From contig NZ_CAKMSB010000006.1 in assembly GCF_928381405.1 (NCBI RefSeq), positions 1 to 64,000 of the forward strand: DNA of 64,000 bases, given 5' to 3'. A program made the translations under genes and the position numbers. This DNA is from Rothia nasisuis. GTDB taxonomy: Bacteria > Actinomycetota > Actinomycetes > Actinomycetales > Micrococcaceae. Shown here one piece after another: positions 1 to 6,480 of the stretch (positions are counted from its first letter, which is position 1; every line of letters starts with the position of its first letter). A model generated the notes under the pieces. That model worked only from the letters and a program-made list of their open reading frames with translations. It was not told the origin of the DNA and made no database searches.

Positions 1-186
1 CTGGCTGAATCGGTGAACGGGGCTTACAAGGCTGAAATGGTGCGGGACCGGCTTTTTAGGTCGGTTGGGCAGCTGGAAGCTGAGACGGCTGGCTGGGTGT
101 GTTGGTGGAATGAGCGGCGGTTGCATGCGTCTCTTGGTTATCGGACGCCGGATGAGGTGGTGGATGCTGCTGTGAGTCTCGTATGA
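1..186 (+). mobile_element. IS3-type transposase OrfB, C-terminal fragment
   Basis: The window opens inside an open frame that ends with TGA at 184-186. The last 61 residues have the integrase-core tail typical of IS3-family OrfB: a segment NGAYKAEMVRD, then WWNERRLHASLGYRTPDEV near the end. This enzyme cuts and joins the element ends through a DDE/RNase-H-like domain; only the part after the catalytic core is visible. The element's left part lies outside the window, so whether the transposase is intact cannot be judged. The open frame continues directly into toxin-like sequence after the stop, so this insertion sequence probably truncated the gene that follows. Confidence 0.8.
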
Positions 187-216
187 TGGTCGGAACTAAA
201 GCCAGTACATATCAAT

Positions 217-576
217 GTGGCGAGTAATAATTTGGCGTATGGTTTGGGTGATTTTGAGGAGCATACAGTGGGTGGTTATGCTCGGGCGACGGTGTCTGGT
301 GTGGGGGTTGGTGTGGTGTCGCCGAGGGTGACGCCGTTGAGGCAGAACTACGTATCGGGGTCTACTGTGGAAAATATAGCTGGTTTCGGGCTTGATAGAA
401 TTGGTGACTATGCTCTAGGCGTCGCCAATTATGTCGTTACTCCCCAGGAGAATTCCTTGAATATCACAGATGCCGGGAAAGAGGGCCTTAAGAGCATGCT
501 CAGTGGTGGCTCAAGTGGAGTTTCTTCTTCATCTGCGGACGCAATTCGTCCCGCTACACCGCTACGTAATGAGTAG
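217..576 (+). CDS. Orphan toxin-like C-terminal fragment, cassette 1
   Basis: A 119-residue frame using GTG at 217 (no clear ribosome site) and ending TAG at 574-576. Residues about 20-110 are glycine/serine/valine-rich, with an IGDYALGVANY stretch followed by AGKEGLKSMLSGGSSG. The frame at 1011-1442 carries the same order of motifs (IGDFVNGVASY, then AGKAFEGGLKQAVSGG), so the two are paralogous. No N-terminal trafficking domain is present and the frame is open back to the transposase stop, so this is probably the surviving tail of a larger polymorphic toxin cut by the insertion sequence. It overlaps the next gene by 8 nt. Function is not recognised; the toxin label rests on context. Confidence 0.5.
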   Translation: MASNNLAYGLGDFEEHTVGGYARATVSGVGVGVVSPRVTPLRQNYVSGSTVENIAGFGLDRIGDYALGVANYVVTPQENSLNITDAGKEGLKSMLSGGSSGVSSSSADAIRPATPLRNE

Positions 577-1006
577 AATAATGAATATATTTTATAGTGA
601 TGAATTAAATAAAAAAGGAAATAAAAAGCCCAGGAAATGGTTGAGTTTCTGCCTGCTGACTATTGTTTCCCTCAGCGTTTTATCTATGATTGGCATTCCT
701 TTGTACAATGAATATAGTCAAAAGAATCCTATTGATAAACAGTGCACAATTATCTCTGCTGAAGTTTTCAATAAACGTAGTGGTACCGGTGGTTTATCAA
801 CTTCCAGTACTGAGTTGAAGATTCGTACGGAGGAGTGTGGGACTGTCTATGTTTCTAAGGTTTTGTCTCCTTCTCCTGCCGGGTCTTGGGAGGAGATGGC
901 TGCTGAGTTGGATGGGTATCGGGGTCAGCAGGTGGTGCTGGTGTTCCCTCCTTTTCAGTTGCCGGCTGAGGGGGATTATGTGTTGGGGTATGGGTATCGC
1001 TTGTAA
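569..1006 (+). CDS. Membrane-anchored putative immunity protein, cassette 1
   Basis: Starts at ATG 569, whose ATGAGTAG overlaps the upstream stop by 8 nt, giving about 145 residues. A lysine-rich N-terminus (residues 10-22) precedes one hydrophobic helix (about residues 23-45), predicting an N-in, C-out single-pass protein. The outside domain contains QCTI, an RSG plus serine-rich stretch, and a second cysteine (EECGTVYV), all shared with the gene at 1435-1875. Two external cysteines could form a disulfide. The coupling to a toxin-like tail and the repeat of the arrangement downstream suggest an immunity protein guarding the envelope face. The region is AT-richer than the chromosome core. No named family recognised. 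Confidence 0.55.
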   Translation: MSRIMNIFYSDELNKKGNKKPRKWLSFCLLTIVSLSVLSMIGIPLYNEYSQKNPIDKQCTIISAEVFNKRSGTGGLSTSSTELKIRTEECGTVYVSKVLSPSPAGSWEEMAAELDGYRGQQVVLVFPPFQLPAEGDYVLGYGYRL

Positions 1007-1010
1007 GGGT

Positions 1011-1442
1011 GTGCCTGCGGTGTCGAATGCTTTGGTGCCGAAGCCTGTTTCGAAGTATGTCGATCAAAAGTTGACGAACTTTGGTTGGGATGCTGCTGAG
1101 GGTGTCTTGGCTAAGGGGCGTTCTATGGTTTCTGATGGTATTGGTGATTTTGTCAATGGTGTGGCGTCGTATTCGGGTGCTCCGATGACGTATTCGCCGC
1201 AGTATGAGTCCTATCGGGATGAGGATTATAAGGGTCCAGGGTGGAATGCTGGTAAAGCTTTTGAGGGTGGCCTTAAGCAGGCTGTTTCTGGTGGTGTGGC
1301 GTCGAGTGGGCCGGTGCGGTCTGTGGGTTCGGTATCTTTTGATCCTTCTGCCGGTGAGGGTTTGTTGTCGGCGGCTTCTCATGTGGGTGCGGGTTCTGGT
1401 GCGGTGTTGGTTGATGAATTGACGGAGGTGCCTGGTGAGTAA
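1011..1442 (+). CDS. Orphan toxin-like C-terminal fragment, cassette 2
   Basis: Frame with plausible GTG start at 1011 (4 nt after the previous stop; GTG 1020 is an alternative), about 143 residues. It begins with a proline/valine segment (MPAVSNALVPKPVSKYV), then a predicted helix, IGDFVNGVASY, a tyrosine-rich patch, and AGKAFEGGLKQAVSGG, matching cassette 1 in order. The C-terminus is small-residue-rich. There is no signal peptide, WXG/LXG or other delivery domain, which fits a displaced toxin tip kept as a cassette behind a full-length toxin gene. Its stop overlaps the next start by 8 nt (GTGAGTAA). Coding bias is strongly G/T-rich, unlike the C-ending codons of the housekeeping genes nearby. 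Confidence 0.5.
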   Translation: MPAVSNALVPKPVSKYVDQKLTNFGWDAAEGVLAKGRSMVSDGIGDFVNGVASYSGAPMTYSPQYESYRDEDYKGPGWNAGKAFEGGLKQAVSGGVASSGPVRSVGSVSFDPSAGEGLLSAASHVGAGSGAVLVDELTEVPGE

Positions 1443-1875
1443 AGGTTCTAAGGGGTCTAAGCCTAAGAAGCCTAATGGGTGGAAGTATATGACGCCTTGG
1501 GAGCGGGTTCGTAATCTTGTGGGGTTGTCGATTTTCCTTGTTCCTACGGTGTATGGAACTGCTTGGGTACTGTTATCTACACAAGTTAACAGGGCTTTTC
1601 ATCACACCGAGCAATGCACCATCACAGCAATTGCAGGACAACGTAGCGGGGCTAGGTCGTATAGTTCTTCATCTGATATTTATCTTCAGAGTCCTGATTG
1701 TTCTGATTTGGTTTTTAAGGGAAAACAGTATGGTTTGGCTGATAGTGAGGTGGTGGATCGTATTGGTGGTTTGATGGATGAAAATCCAAGGATGGTGGTG
1801 GATGTGGGGGTGTGGCAGTTGCCTTTTAGTCCTACGGTGATTGTGGGTGTTGAGGGTTTGGATTTGAGCAAGTAG
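1435..1875 (+). CDS. Membrane-anchored putative immunity protein, cassette 2
   Basis: 146 residues from GTG 1435, translationally coupled to the preceding fragment. A basic N-terminus rich in K, G and S (residues 1-25) leads into one transmembrane helix (about 30-52), then an external domain with QCTI, an RSG/serine-rich loop and a second cysteine (SPDCSDLVF). These positions match the gene at 569-1006, although the remaining sequence has diverged strongly, as expected for immunity proteins matched to different toxin tips. Ends near a possible insertion-sequence end at 1894-1920. The immunity role is inferred from arrangement only. Confidence 0.55.
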   Translation: MSKGSKGSKPKKPNGWKYMTPWERVRNLVGLSIFLVPTVYGTAWVLLSTQVNRAFHHTEQCTITAIAGQRSGARSYSSSSDIYLQSPDCSDLVFKGKQYGLADSEVVDRIGGLMDENPRMVVDVGVWQLPFSPTVIVGVEGLDLSK

Positions 1876-1893
1876 CTGGTGCTATTAGGCAGA

Positions 1894-1920
1894 TGAAGTG
1901 CCCCAAAAAAGTAGACCACC
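1894..1920. repeat. Possible insertion-sequence terminal repeat remnant
   Basis: The stretch beginning TGAAGTGCCCC followed by six A and GTAGACCACC resembles the outer ends of IS3/IS150-group elements, which commonly carry CCCC-A-tract-GT-GAC patterns. No partner repeat or transposase lies directly beside it, so it may be a relic marking the right border of the accessory cassettes. Weak evidence, sequence resemblance only. Confidence 0.3.
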
Positions 1921-1999
1921 ACAGGCCGAATCCAGTACACATCAGTCGCTACTCCTAGAGAAATGTGGGCCAGGGATCAAGCCTTGCTATACTTGGTGC

Positions 2000-2815
2000 A
2001 TGCTGAGCCCAGACTTCATCTCCGAACGCTCCGACCCGGCAGTCCAACGGATTGTAGATCTCATCAAACCTGCACGTGGAAAATTGCGTACAGTTCTGAT
2101 TGAAGATTTTGAGCCCCTCATGCAGAGTCTTGCTGCAGGAGTGGAGTTTGTGGAAATCTACGGGTTAGAAAATGCGACCCTGCCGCACGAGCTTCTAACT
2201 AAAGCAGCCGAACACAACATTCCGGTGAGAGTGATCGCAACTTCTTTAGCGGGGCAGATTTTCAAAATTGAGAAAAAACCCAAGCTCTTTGGGGTAGCAC
2301 GCGTTCCCCGACCTTCACGTTTTACAGACTTAGAAAAAGCATCCGGTGACATCATACTTCTCGACGGTGTCAAAATTGTTGGCAATATCGGGGCCATAGT
2401 CCGAACCTCATTCGCACTCGGTGCCGCCGGAATAGTCCTCGTTAACAGCGATCTTGCAAGTGTCGCAGACCGTAGACTTATCCGTGCAAGTCGTGGCTAC
2501 GTCTTCTCCCTGCCCGTCGTGCTCGCTACCCGAGAAGAAACCCTGAAACACTTTTCAAAGAACAGTAGCAGGCTAGTTTCTTTCGACCTTGAGGGATCAG
2601 TTAGCATTGAGCAGCTCGGTCACATCAAAGAACGACTAGTTCTTGTTTTTGGTAGCGAGAAAATTGGCGCCTCTGAGGCCATAGGCGCTATTTCTCAGGA
2701 TAAGGTAACTATTCCAATGAACCCAAGAGCTGAATCATTGAACGTTTCCGTATCTGCGGGGATAGCCTTGCACTCCAGGGCAGATTTCAATCTCGCCTCA
2801 ACCGCTCCCAACTAA
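2000..2815 (+). CDS. tsnR: 23S rRNA (adenosine-2'-O)-methyltransferase, thiostrepton/nosiheptide resistance type
   Basis: About 271 residues from ATG 2000; the frame extends upstream without a better start. The N-terminus (SDPAVQRIVDL ... LIEDFEPLMQSL) matches the TSNR N-terminal domain, and the SpoU/TrmH knot domain carries DGVKIVGNIGAIVRTS, RRLIRASRGYVFSLPV and a final VFGSEK...IPM...ESLNVSVSAGIAL motif set. Enzymes of this family methylate the 2'-OH of A1067 (E. coli numbering) in the ribosomal GTPase centre, blocking thiopeptides. It is visibly AT-richer than the neighbouring chromosomal genes and sits beside mobile-element debris, so horizontal acquisition is likely. It could instead be a housekeeping SpoU methylase, but the TSNR N-domain argues for resistance. 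Confidence 0.85.
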   Translation: MLSPDFISERSDPAVQRIVDLIKPARGKLRTVLIEDFEPLMQSLAAGVEFVEIYGLENATLPHELLTKAAEHNIPVRVIATSLAGQIFKIEKKPKLFGVARVPRPSRFTDLEKASGDIILLDGVKIVGNIGAIVRTSFALGAAGIVLVNSDLASVADRRLIRASRGYVFSLPVVLATREETLKHFSKNSSRLVSFDLEGSVSIEQLGHIKERLVLVFGSEKIGASEAIGAISQDKVTIPMNPRAESLNVSVSAGIALHSRADFNLASTAPN

Positions 2816-2891
2816 TCAAGGCCAAAAATAACTAACTATCTCGGGGAAACATTAGTGCCAGCATCTCCGTGTAGTTACTTTAGACATACGT

Positions 2892-2946
2892 GAGGGCTCA
2901 ATTCTGTGTAAAAATTACCCTATTTTTTACACAGAATTGAGCCCTC
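2892..2946. repeat. Dispersed palindromic repeat GAGGGCTCAATT, copy 1
   Basis: Near-perfect inverted repeat: left arm GAGGGCTCAATTCTGTGTAA, short AT-rich loop, then the complementary right arm ending GAATTGAGCCCTC. A second copy with the same arms lies at 35832-35893. It could act as a bidirectional terminator between tsnR and the phosphatase gene, or be a non-autonomous mobile palindrome. Confidence 0.8.
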
Positions 2947-3021
2947 TCGCTTTGATGCGTGAGCCCCTGAACACACCGACCAGAACACCCCACCCACCAC
3001 AACAGTGCGATAATAGAGACC

Positions 3022-4137
3022 ATGCCTAGCGTACTCATCAGACACGGACAGACCGACTGGAACCTCGTACACAAACTTCAAGGATCCAGCGATATCCCCC
3101 TCAATGACACCGGCCGCGACCAGGCCCGCGTAGCCGCCACCAACGTCCTCGAATACGCCCGCACCCTCCAGGCCACCAACCCCAACTTCACCTGGGACGG
3201 AATAGTCACCTCACCCCTCTCACGCGCGCGAGAGACCGGCCATATCATCGCCAAGGAGCTCAACCTACCCACCCTCGGCACCTACGAGGGTCTGGCAGAA
3301 CGCTCCTTCTACGGGCTAGAAGGCACACCCAACAACCCTGCCCTCTGGGAAACCATCGAAAACGAAACCGCAGACATCGAACCGCTAGCCAGCTTTCTAG
3401 CCCGCGTTGAAGAAGCCCTCGACCGAATCGAAGCCGACCACGCCGGAAAGAACCTGATTATCGTTGCCCACGGCATGCTCATCTCCCGCCTGCTCACCGA
3501 GCGCACCAGCCACAAAGTCCCCGTACCTGCCAACGGCACCGTAGTAGAGCTAGCCCCCGCCCACAGGGCAGCCTCCATCATGCTCATCCGTCACGGCCAA
3601 ACCGACTGGAACAAGAACCACCTCATGCAGGGCTCCAGCGACATCCCCCTCAACGAGACAGGCCGCGCCCAGGCCCACCAGACCGCTGACTCCCTCAAGG
3701 CCCGCGGTCTCGAGTTTGACGTCATTGTCTCCTCCCCGCTCTCCCGCGCCAAAGAAACCGCAGACATCATCGGTGCAGCCTTCGGCCTCACCGTTGGTGC
3801 AACCTACGAGGGCCTCATCGAACGCGGCTACGGTGAGGCTGAGGGTCTCGATATCTCAGCTGAGGCCCGTAAGGAACCCGACGCCTTCTACTCCGGTGTA
3901 GAAAGCGAGCGCTCTGTCTACGTGCGCGGCATTAGGGTGCTCCGCCAGATTGCCCGCGATTACCCCGGGCAACGCGTCATCGCTGTTTCGCACGGCTCCC
4001 TCATACGCCGCACCCTCTCAGCCACCCATGGCCGTGAATTCGGCACTATCGCCAACGCCGAACCCTTCGAGGTCAATCTGCCAGGCTTGGCCCACTGGGC
4101 CGAAGCCACCGAACCCCTGCTAGTCGGCAAACCCTAG
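3022..4137 (+). CDS. Tandem-domain histidine phosphatase
   Basis: 371 residues made of two complete phosphoglycerate-mutase-like domains. Domain 1 (residues 1-185) has RHGQTDWN near residue 7, LAERSFYGLEG and VAHGMLISR; domain 2 (about 186-371) repeats RHGQTDWN, LIERGYGEAEG and VSHGSLIRR. In this family the histidine of RHG is transiently phosphorylated and the late histidine completes the active site, so both halves look catalytic. Typical relatives are single domains of about 200 residues acting on small phosphoesters; the substrate here is unknown. ATG 3022 follows a weak ribosome site. The stop overlaps the VanZ-like start by one base, indicating cotranscription. Confidence 0.85.
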   Translation: MPSVLIRHGQTDWNLVHKLQGSSDIPLNDTGRDQARVAATNVLEYARTLQATNPNFTWDGIVTSPLSRARETGHIIAKELNLPTLGTYEGLAERSFYGLEGTPNNPALWETIENETADIEPLASFLARVEEALDRIEADHAGKNLIIVAHGMLISRLLTERTSHKVPVPANGTVVELAPAHRAASIMLIRHGQTDWNKNHLMQGSSDIPLNETGRAQAHQTADSLKARGLEFDVIVSSPLSRAKETADIIGAAFGLTVGATYEGLIERGYGEAEGLDISAEARKEPDAFYSGVESERSVYVRGIRVLRQIARDYPGQRVIAVSHGSLIRRTLSATHGREFGTIANAEPFEVNLPGLAHWAEATEPLLVGKP

Positions 4138-4565
4138 TGGGCAGGGCTACCCTGGGGGTCATCACGGTTCTCTACCTACTAGCTGTGGCCTTCATAGTGT
4201 TCTGGCCAAGCCACGTGGACGCTGGCGCCAGCGGCCAAACCCTCACTCGGATCTTGGCTGCCGGGCACAGGGACGGCTGGCTACCGGCCTGGTTTGGCTA
4301 CGCCCAGGTCGAGTGGCTCTCCAACATCGCCATGTTCATCCCCGGCGGCCTGCTCTTCACCCTGCTCCTCCGCCCCGTCCACCTCTGGCTGATTCCGGCA
4401 GGCGGGCTGGTTGCCACCTGTGCTATTGAAGCCACCCAGCACTTCATGCCTGAGCGAACTAGCTCGCTGGCAGACGTCCTTGCTAACTTTCTAGGGTGTG
4501 TTATCGGTTGGGTTTTTGCGCTGGCCCTGCTCAAAACTGCCCTAAAACCCAAAAATTCCCGCTGA
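4137..4565 (+). CDS. VanZ-like family membrane protein
   Basis: 142 residues from GTG 4137, overlapping the phosphatase stop. Three to four hydrophobic helices (about 5-22, 60-80, 87-103, 118-138) and the family signature: a tryptophan-proline near the first loop, an EWLSNIAMFIPGGLLF segment, then CAIEATQHF and SSLADVLANFLG. VanZ-domain proteins are integral membrane proteins; the founding member gives slight teicoplanin tolerance by an unknown mechanism, and most relatives are chromosomal with no resistance link. No glycopeptide-resistance genes are nearby, so a resistance role should not be assumed. Confidence 0.75.
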   Translation: MGRATLGVITVLYLLAVAFIVFWPSHVDAGASGQTLTRILAAGHRDGWLPAWFGYAQVEWLSNIAMFIPGGLLFTLLLRPVHLWLIPAGGLVATCAIEATQHFMPERTSSLADVLANFLGCVIGWVFALALLKTALKPKNSR

Positions 4566-4592
4566 AATACCCCGTAATTATAGGGGTTTGCA

Positions 4593-4621
4593 TTGACGTG
4601 CCCACAGAAACCCACATAAAA
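4593..4621 (+). promoter_or_regulatory. Putative promoter of the fructose PTS operon
   Basis: TTGACG at 4593-4598 and an AT-rich -10-like ATAAAA at 4616-4621 separated by 17 bp, about 60 bp before fruR. A small ACCCC...GGGGT hairpin (about 4569-4587) just upstream could end transcription from the VanZ gene. Weak -10 match, so moderate to low confidence. Confidence 0.4.
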
Positions 4622-4680
4622 TCAACTGTAGACTAGGGTTCTGTAATCCCATCCCCCAGACGTTATAAGGTGATAGACAC

Positions 4681-5472
4681 ATGTTCGCTGAAGAACGACG
4701 TGCTGAAATAGCTAAACTCGTGGCTTCCGCGCGCCGTGTTAACGGTGCCGACCTCGCCCGGCGCTACGAAGTCACGATGGAAACCGTCCGCCGTGACCTC
4801 GCCGCACTCGAAGCCGACGGTAAGCTACGCCGAGTACACGGCGGCGCCGTAACCGTAGAGCAATCCACCTCGATTGAATCCTCCATCGCCCTGCGCCAGA
4901 ATATGAACACCCCCGAAAAGCAGAGAATCGCCCTGCGAGCCTACGAGCTACTCCGTGATTCAGACGCCGGAGCGGTAGTTCTCGACGCGGGCACCACCAT
5001 CGAGATCCTGGCCGACCGTATCGCCGCCGCCGACTTCTCCCTCAAATCAGGGGCAGACCGCCTCATCATCACCCACGCCCTGCACATCGCCGTCAAGCTA
5101 GCCGAGGCAGACGGTATCACCATCGATATGGTAGGCGGCCAGTTGCGCAAAATGACCTGGGCAGCCGTGGGTACCCGGGCAGCTGCTCACTTCGAAACCA
5201 TCCGGCCCGACATCGCCTTCATCGGCGTCAACGGGCTTGATGCCGAATTCGGGCTCTCCACCCCCGGCCTGAACGAAGCAATTGTCAAGACCGCCATCGT
5301 CAAGTCAGCCCGCCGTGTGGTGCTCCTATGCGACTCCGCCAAATTCGGCCAAGAATCCCTGGTGCGCTTTGCCGGGCTCGAAGACGTCGACACCCTCATC
5401 ACCGACAAGGCACCCGAAGGTGACCTTGCCGCAGCGCTCGAAGAATCCAATGTAGAGGTGCTCATCGCATGA
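4681..5472 (+). CDS. fruR: DeoR-family transcriptional regulator, probable fructose operon repressor
   Basis: 263 residues. The N-terminal DeoR helix-turn-helix (residues 1-55) contains RRAEIAKLV, DLARRYEVTMETVRRDL and KLRRVHGGA, the family signature. The C-terminal sensor domain (about 75-240) has LDAGTTIEILADRI, VGGQLRK and FIGVNGLD, features of the sugar-phosphate-binding fold. Homologues next to fruK/fruA usually respond to fructose 1-phosphate or fructose 1,6-bisphosphate and repress the operon. The stop codon overlaps the fruK start (ATGA), so it is translated with the genes it probably controls. Confidence 0.85.
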   Translation: MFAEERRAEIAKLVASARRVNGADLARRYEVTMETVRRDLAALEADGKLRRVHGGAVTVEQSTSIESSIALRQNMNTPEKQRIALRAYELLRDSDAGAVVLDAGTTIEILADRIAAADFSLKSGADRLIITHALHIAVKLAEADGITIDMVGGQLRKMTWAAVGTRAAAHFETIRPDIAFIGVNGLDAEFGLSTPGLNEAIVKTAIVKSARRVVLLCDSAKFGQESLVRFAGLEDVDTLITDKAPEGDLAAALEESNVEVLIA

Positions 5473-6431
5473 TTGTTACCCTAACCGCCAACCCCAGTAT
5501 GGACCGCACCGTGGAACTTGCCCACGAAATCAAACGCGGTGCTGTGCAACGCGCTGTCGCCGCAGCCTCCGACCCAGGAGGTAAAGGCGTCAACATAGCC
5601 CGCGCCCTCTCGGTCTCAGGCTTTGAAACCATCGCCGTGCTACCCGGAGACTCCGAAGACCCCGTGCTCTCCAGCCTCAAAGACGCCTCCGTGCCTTTCG
5701 TCAACATGCCCATTGGCACGCCAATCCGCTCCAACATCACCATCGTTGAACCCGACGGCACCACCACCAAAATCAACGCCCCCGGAAAGCCCCTCAACGA
5801 CGTAGCCCAACAGCAGCTCACCCGTCTGATGATCAAAGAGACCATCGACGCCTCCTGGCTGGTCCTGGCGGGCTCCCTGCCCGCAGGCGTACCCACCGAC
5901 TACTACGCGGTCGTCGGGCGTTCCCTCCGTGAGTCCCTGGGGGAGAAGGCCCCCCGTATCGCTGTAGACACCTCAGGCGCAGCCCTGCGCGACGCCCTCG
6001 TCGGGCTGGACGGCATGCCCAACCTCATCAAACCTAACTCCGAAGAACTGGCCGAACTGGTCGGCAAAATCGAGATGACGGACGAGCTCGAAGCCAGCCC
6101 CGAACTCACCGCCCGCACCGCCCAAGAACTGGTTGACCGCGGCGTTGAAATGGTACTCGCTACCCTCGGCGGCGGTGGAGCTGTTCTCGTGACCGCCGAA
6201 GGCGCCTGGCACGCTGTACACGCCCCCATCAAGGTACGCTCCACCGTCGGCGCAGGCGACTGCTCCCTGGCCGGTTTTCTGATCGCACACGAACAGGGCA
6301 AGACCCTGCCTGAATGTCTCATCCAGGCGGTTGCCCACGGCTCCGCCGCCGCCGCCCTGCCCGGTACCCAGGTGCCCACCCTCGAATCCACCACGCCCAG
6401 CGCAGTGACCCTGCGCCAGCTGGCCCTCTGA
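5469..6431 (+). CDS. fruK: 1-phosphofructokinase
   Basis: 320 residues of the PfkB carbohydrate-kinase family. It phosphorylates the fructose 1-phosphate delivered by the PTS to fructose 1,6-bisphosphate in the cytoplasm. Visible signatures: MIVTLTANPSMDRTVEL at the N-terminus, GGKGVNIARALS near residue 38, a central LAGSLPAGVP, KPNSEELAEL near residue 180, and the catalytic anion-hole motif TVGAGDCSLAGF near residue 259. Length is normal for FruK. Overlaps fruR by 4 nt; about 50 nt separate it from fruA, which has a strong GAGGAGG ribosome site. Confidence 0.93.
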   Translation: MIVTLTANPSMDRTVELAHEIKRGAVQRAVAAASDPGGKGVNIARALSVSGFETIAVLPGDSEDPVLSSLKDASVPFVNMPIGTPIRSNITIVEPDGTTTKINAPGKPLNDVAQQQLTRLMIKETIDASWLVLAGSLPAGVPTDYYAVVGRSLRESLGEKAPRIAVDTSGAALRDALVGLDGMPNLIKPNSEELAELVGKIEMTDELEASPELTARTAQELVDRGVEMVLATLGGGGAVLVTAEGAWHAVHAPIKVRSTVGAGDCSLAGFLIAHEQGKTLPECLIQAVAHGSAAAALPGTQVPTLESTTPSAVTLRQLAL

Positions 6432-6480
6432 ACCATCGAAAGCCACACCCACCTAACACAACCACCCCGAGGAGGAGCAC

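Noticed and set aside
855-1382. Long minus-strand open frame opposite the second toxin fragment (175 residues)
   Set aside because: Arg/Thr/Pro-rich nonsense composition, antisense shadow of T/G-rich coding sequence, no start context.
4137-4565. Glycopeptide resistance cluster around the VanZ-like gene
   Set aside because: No vanHAX, vanY or vanRS beside it; VanZ-like domains are common on chromosomes without resistance.
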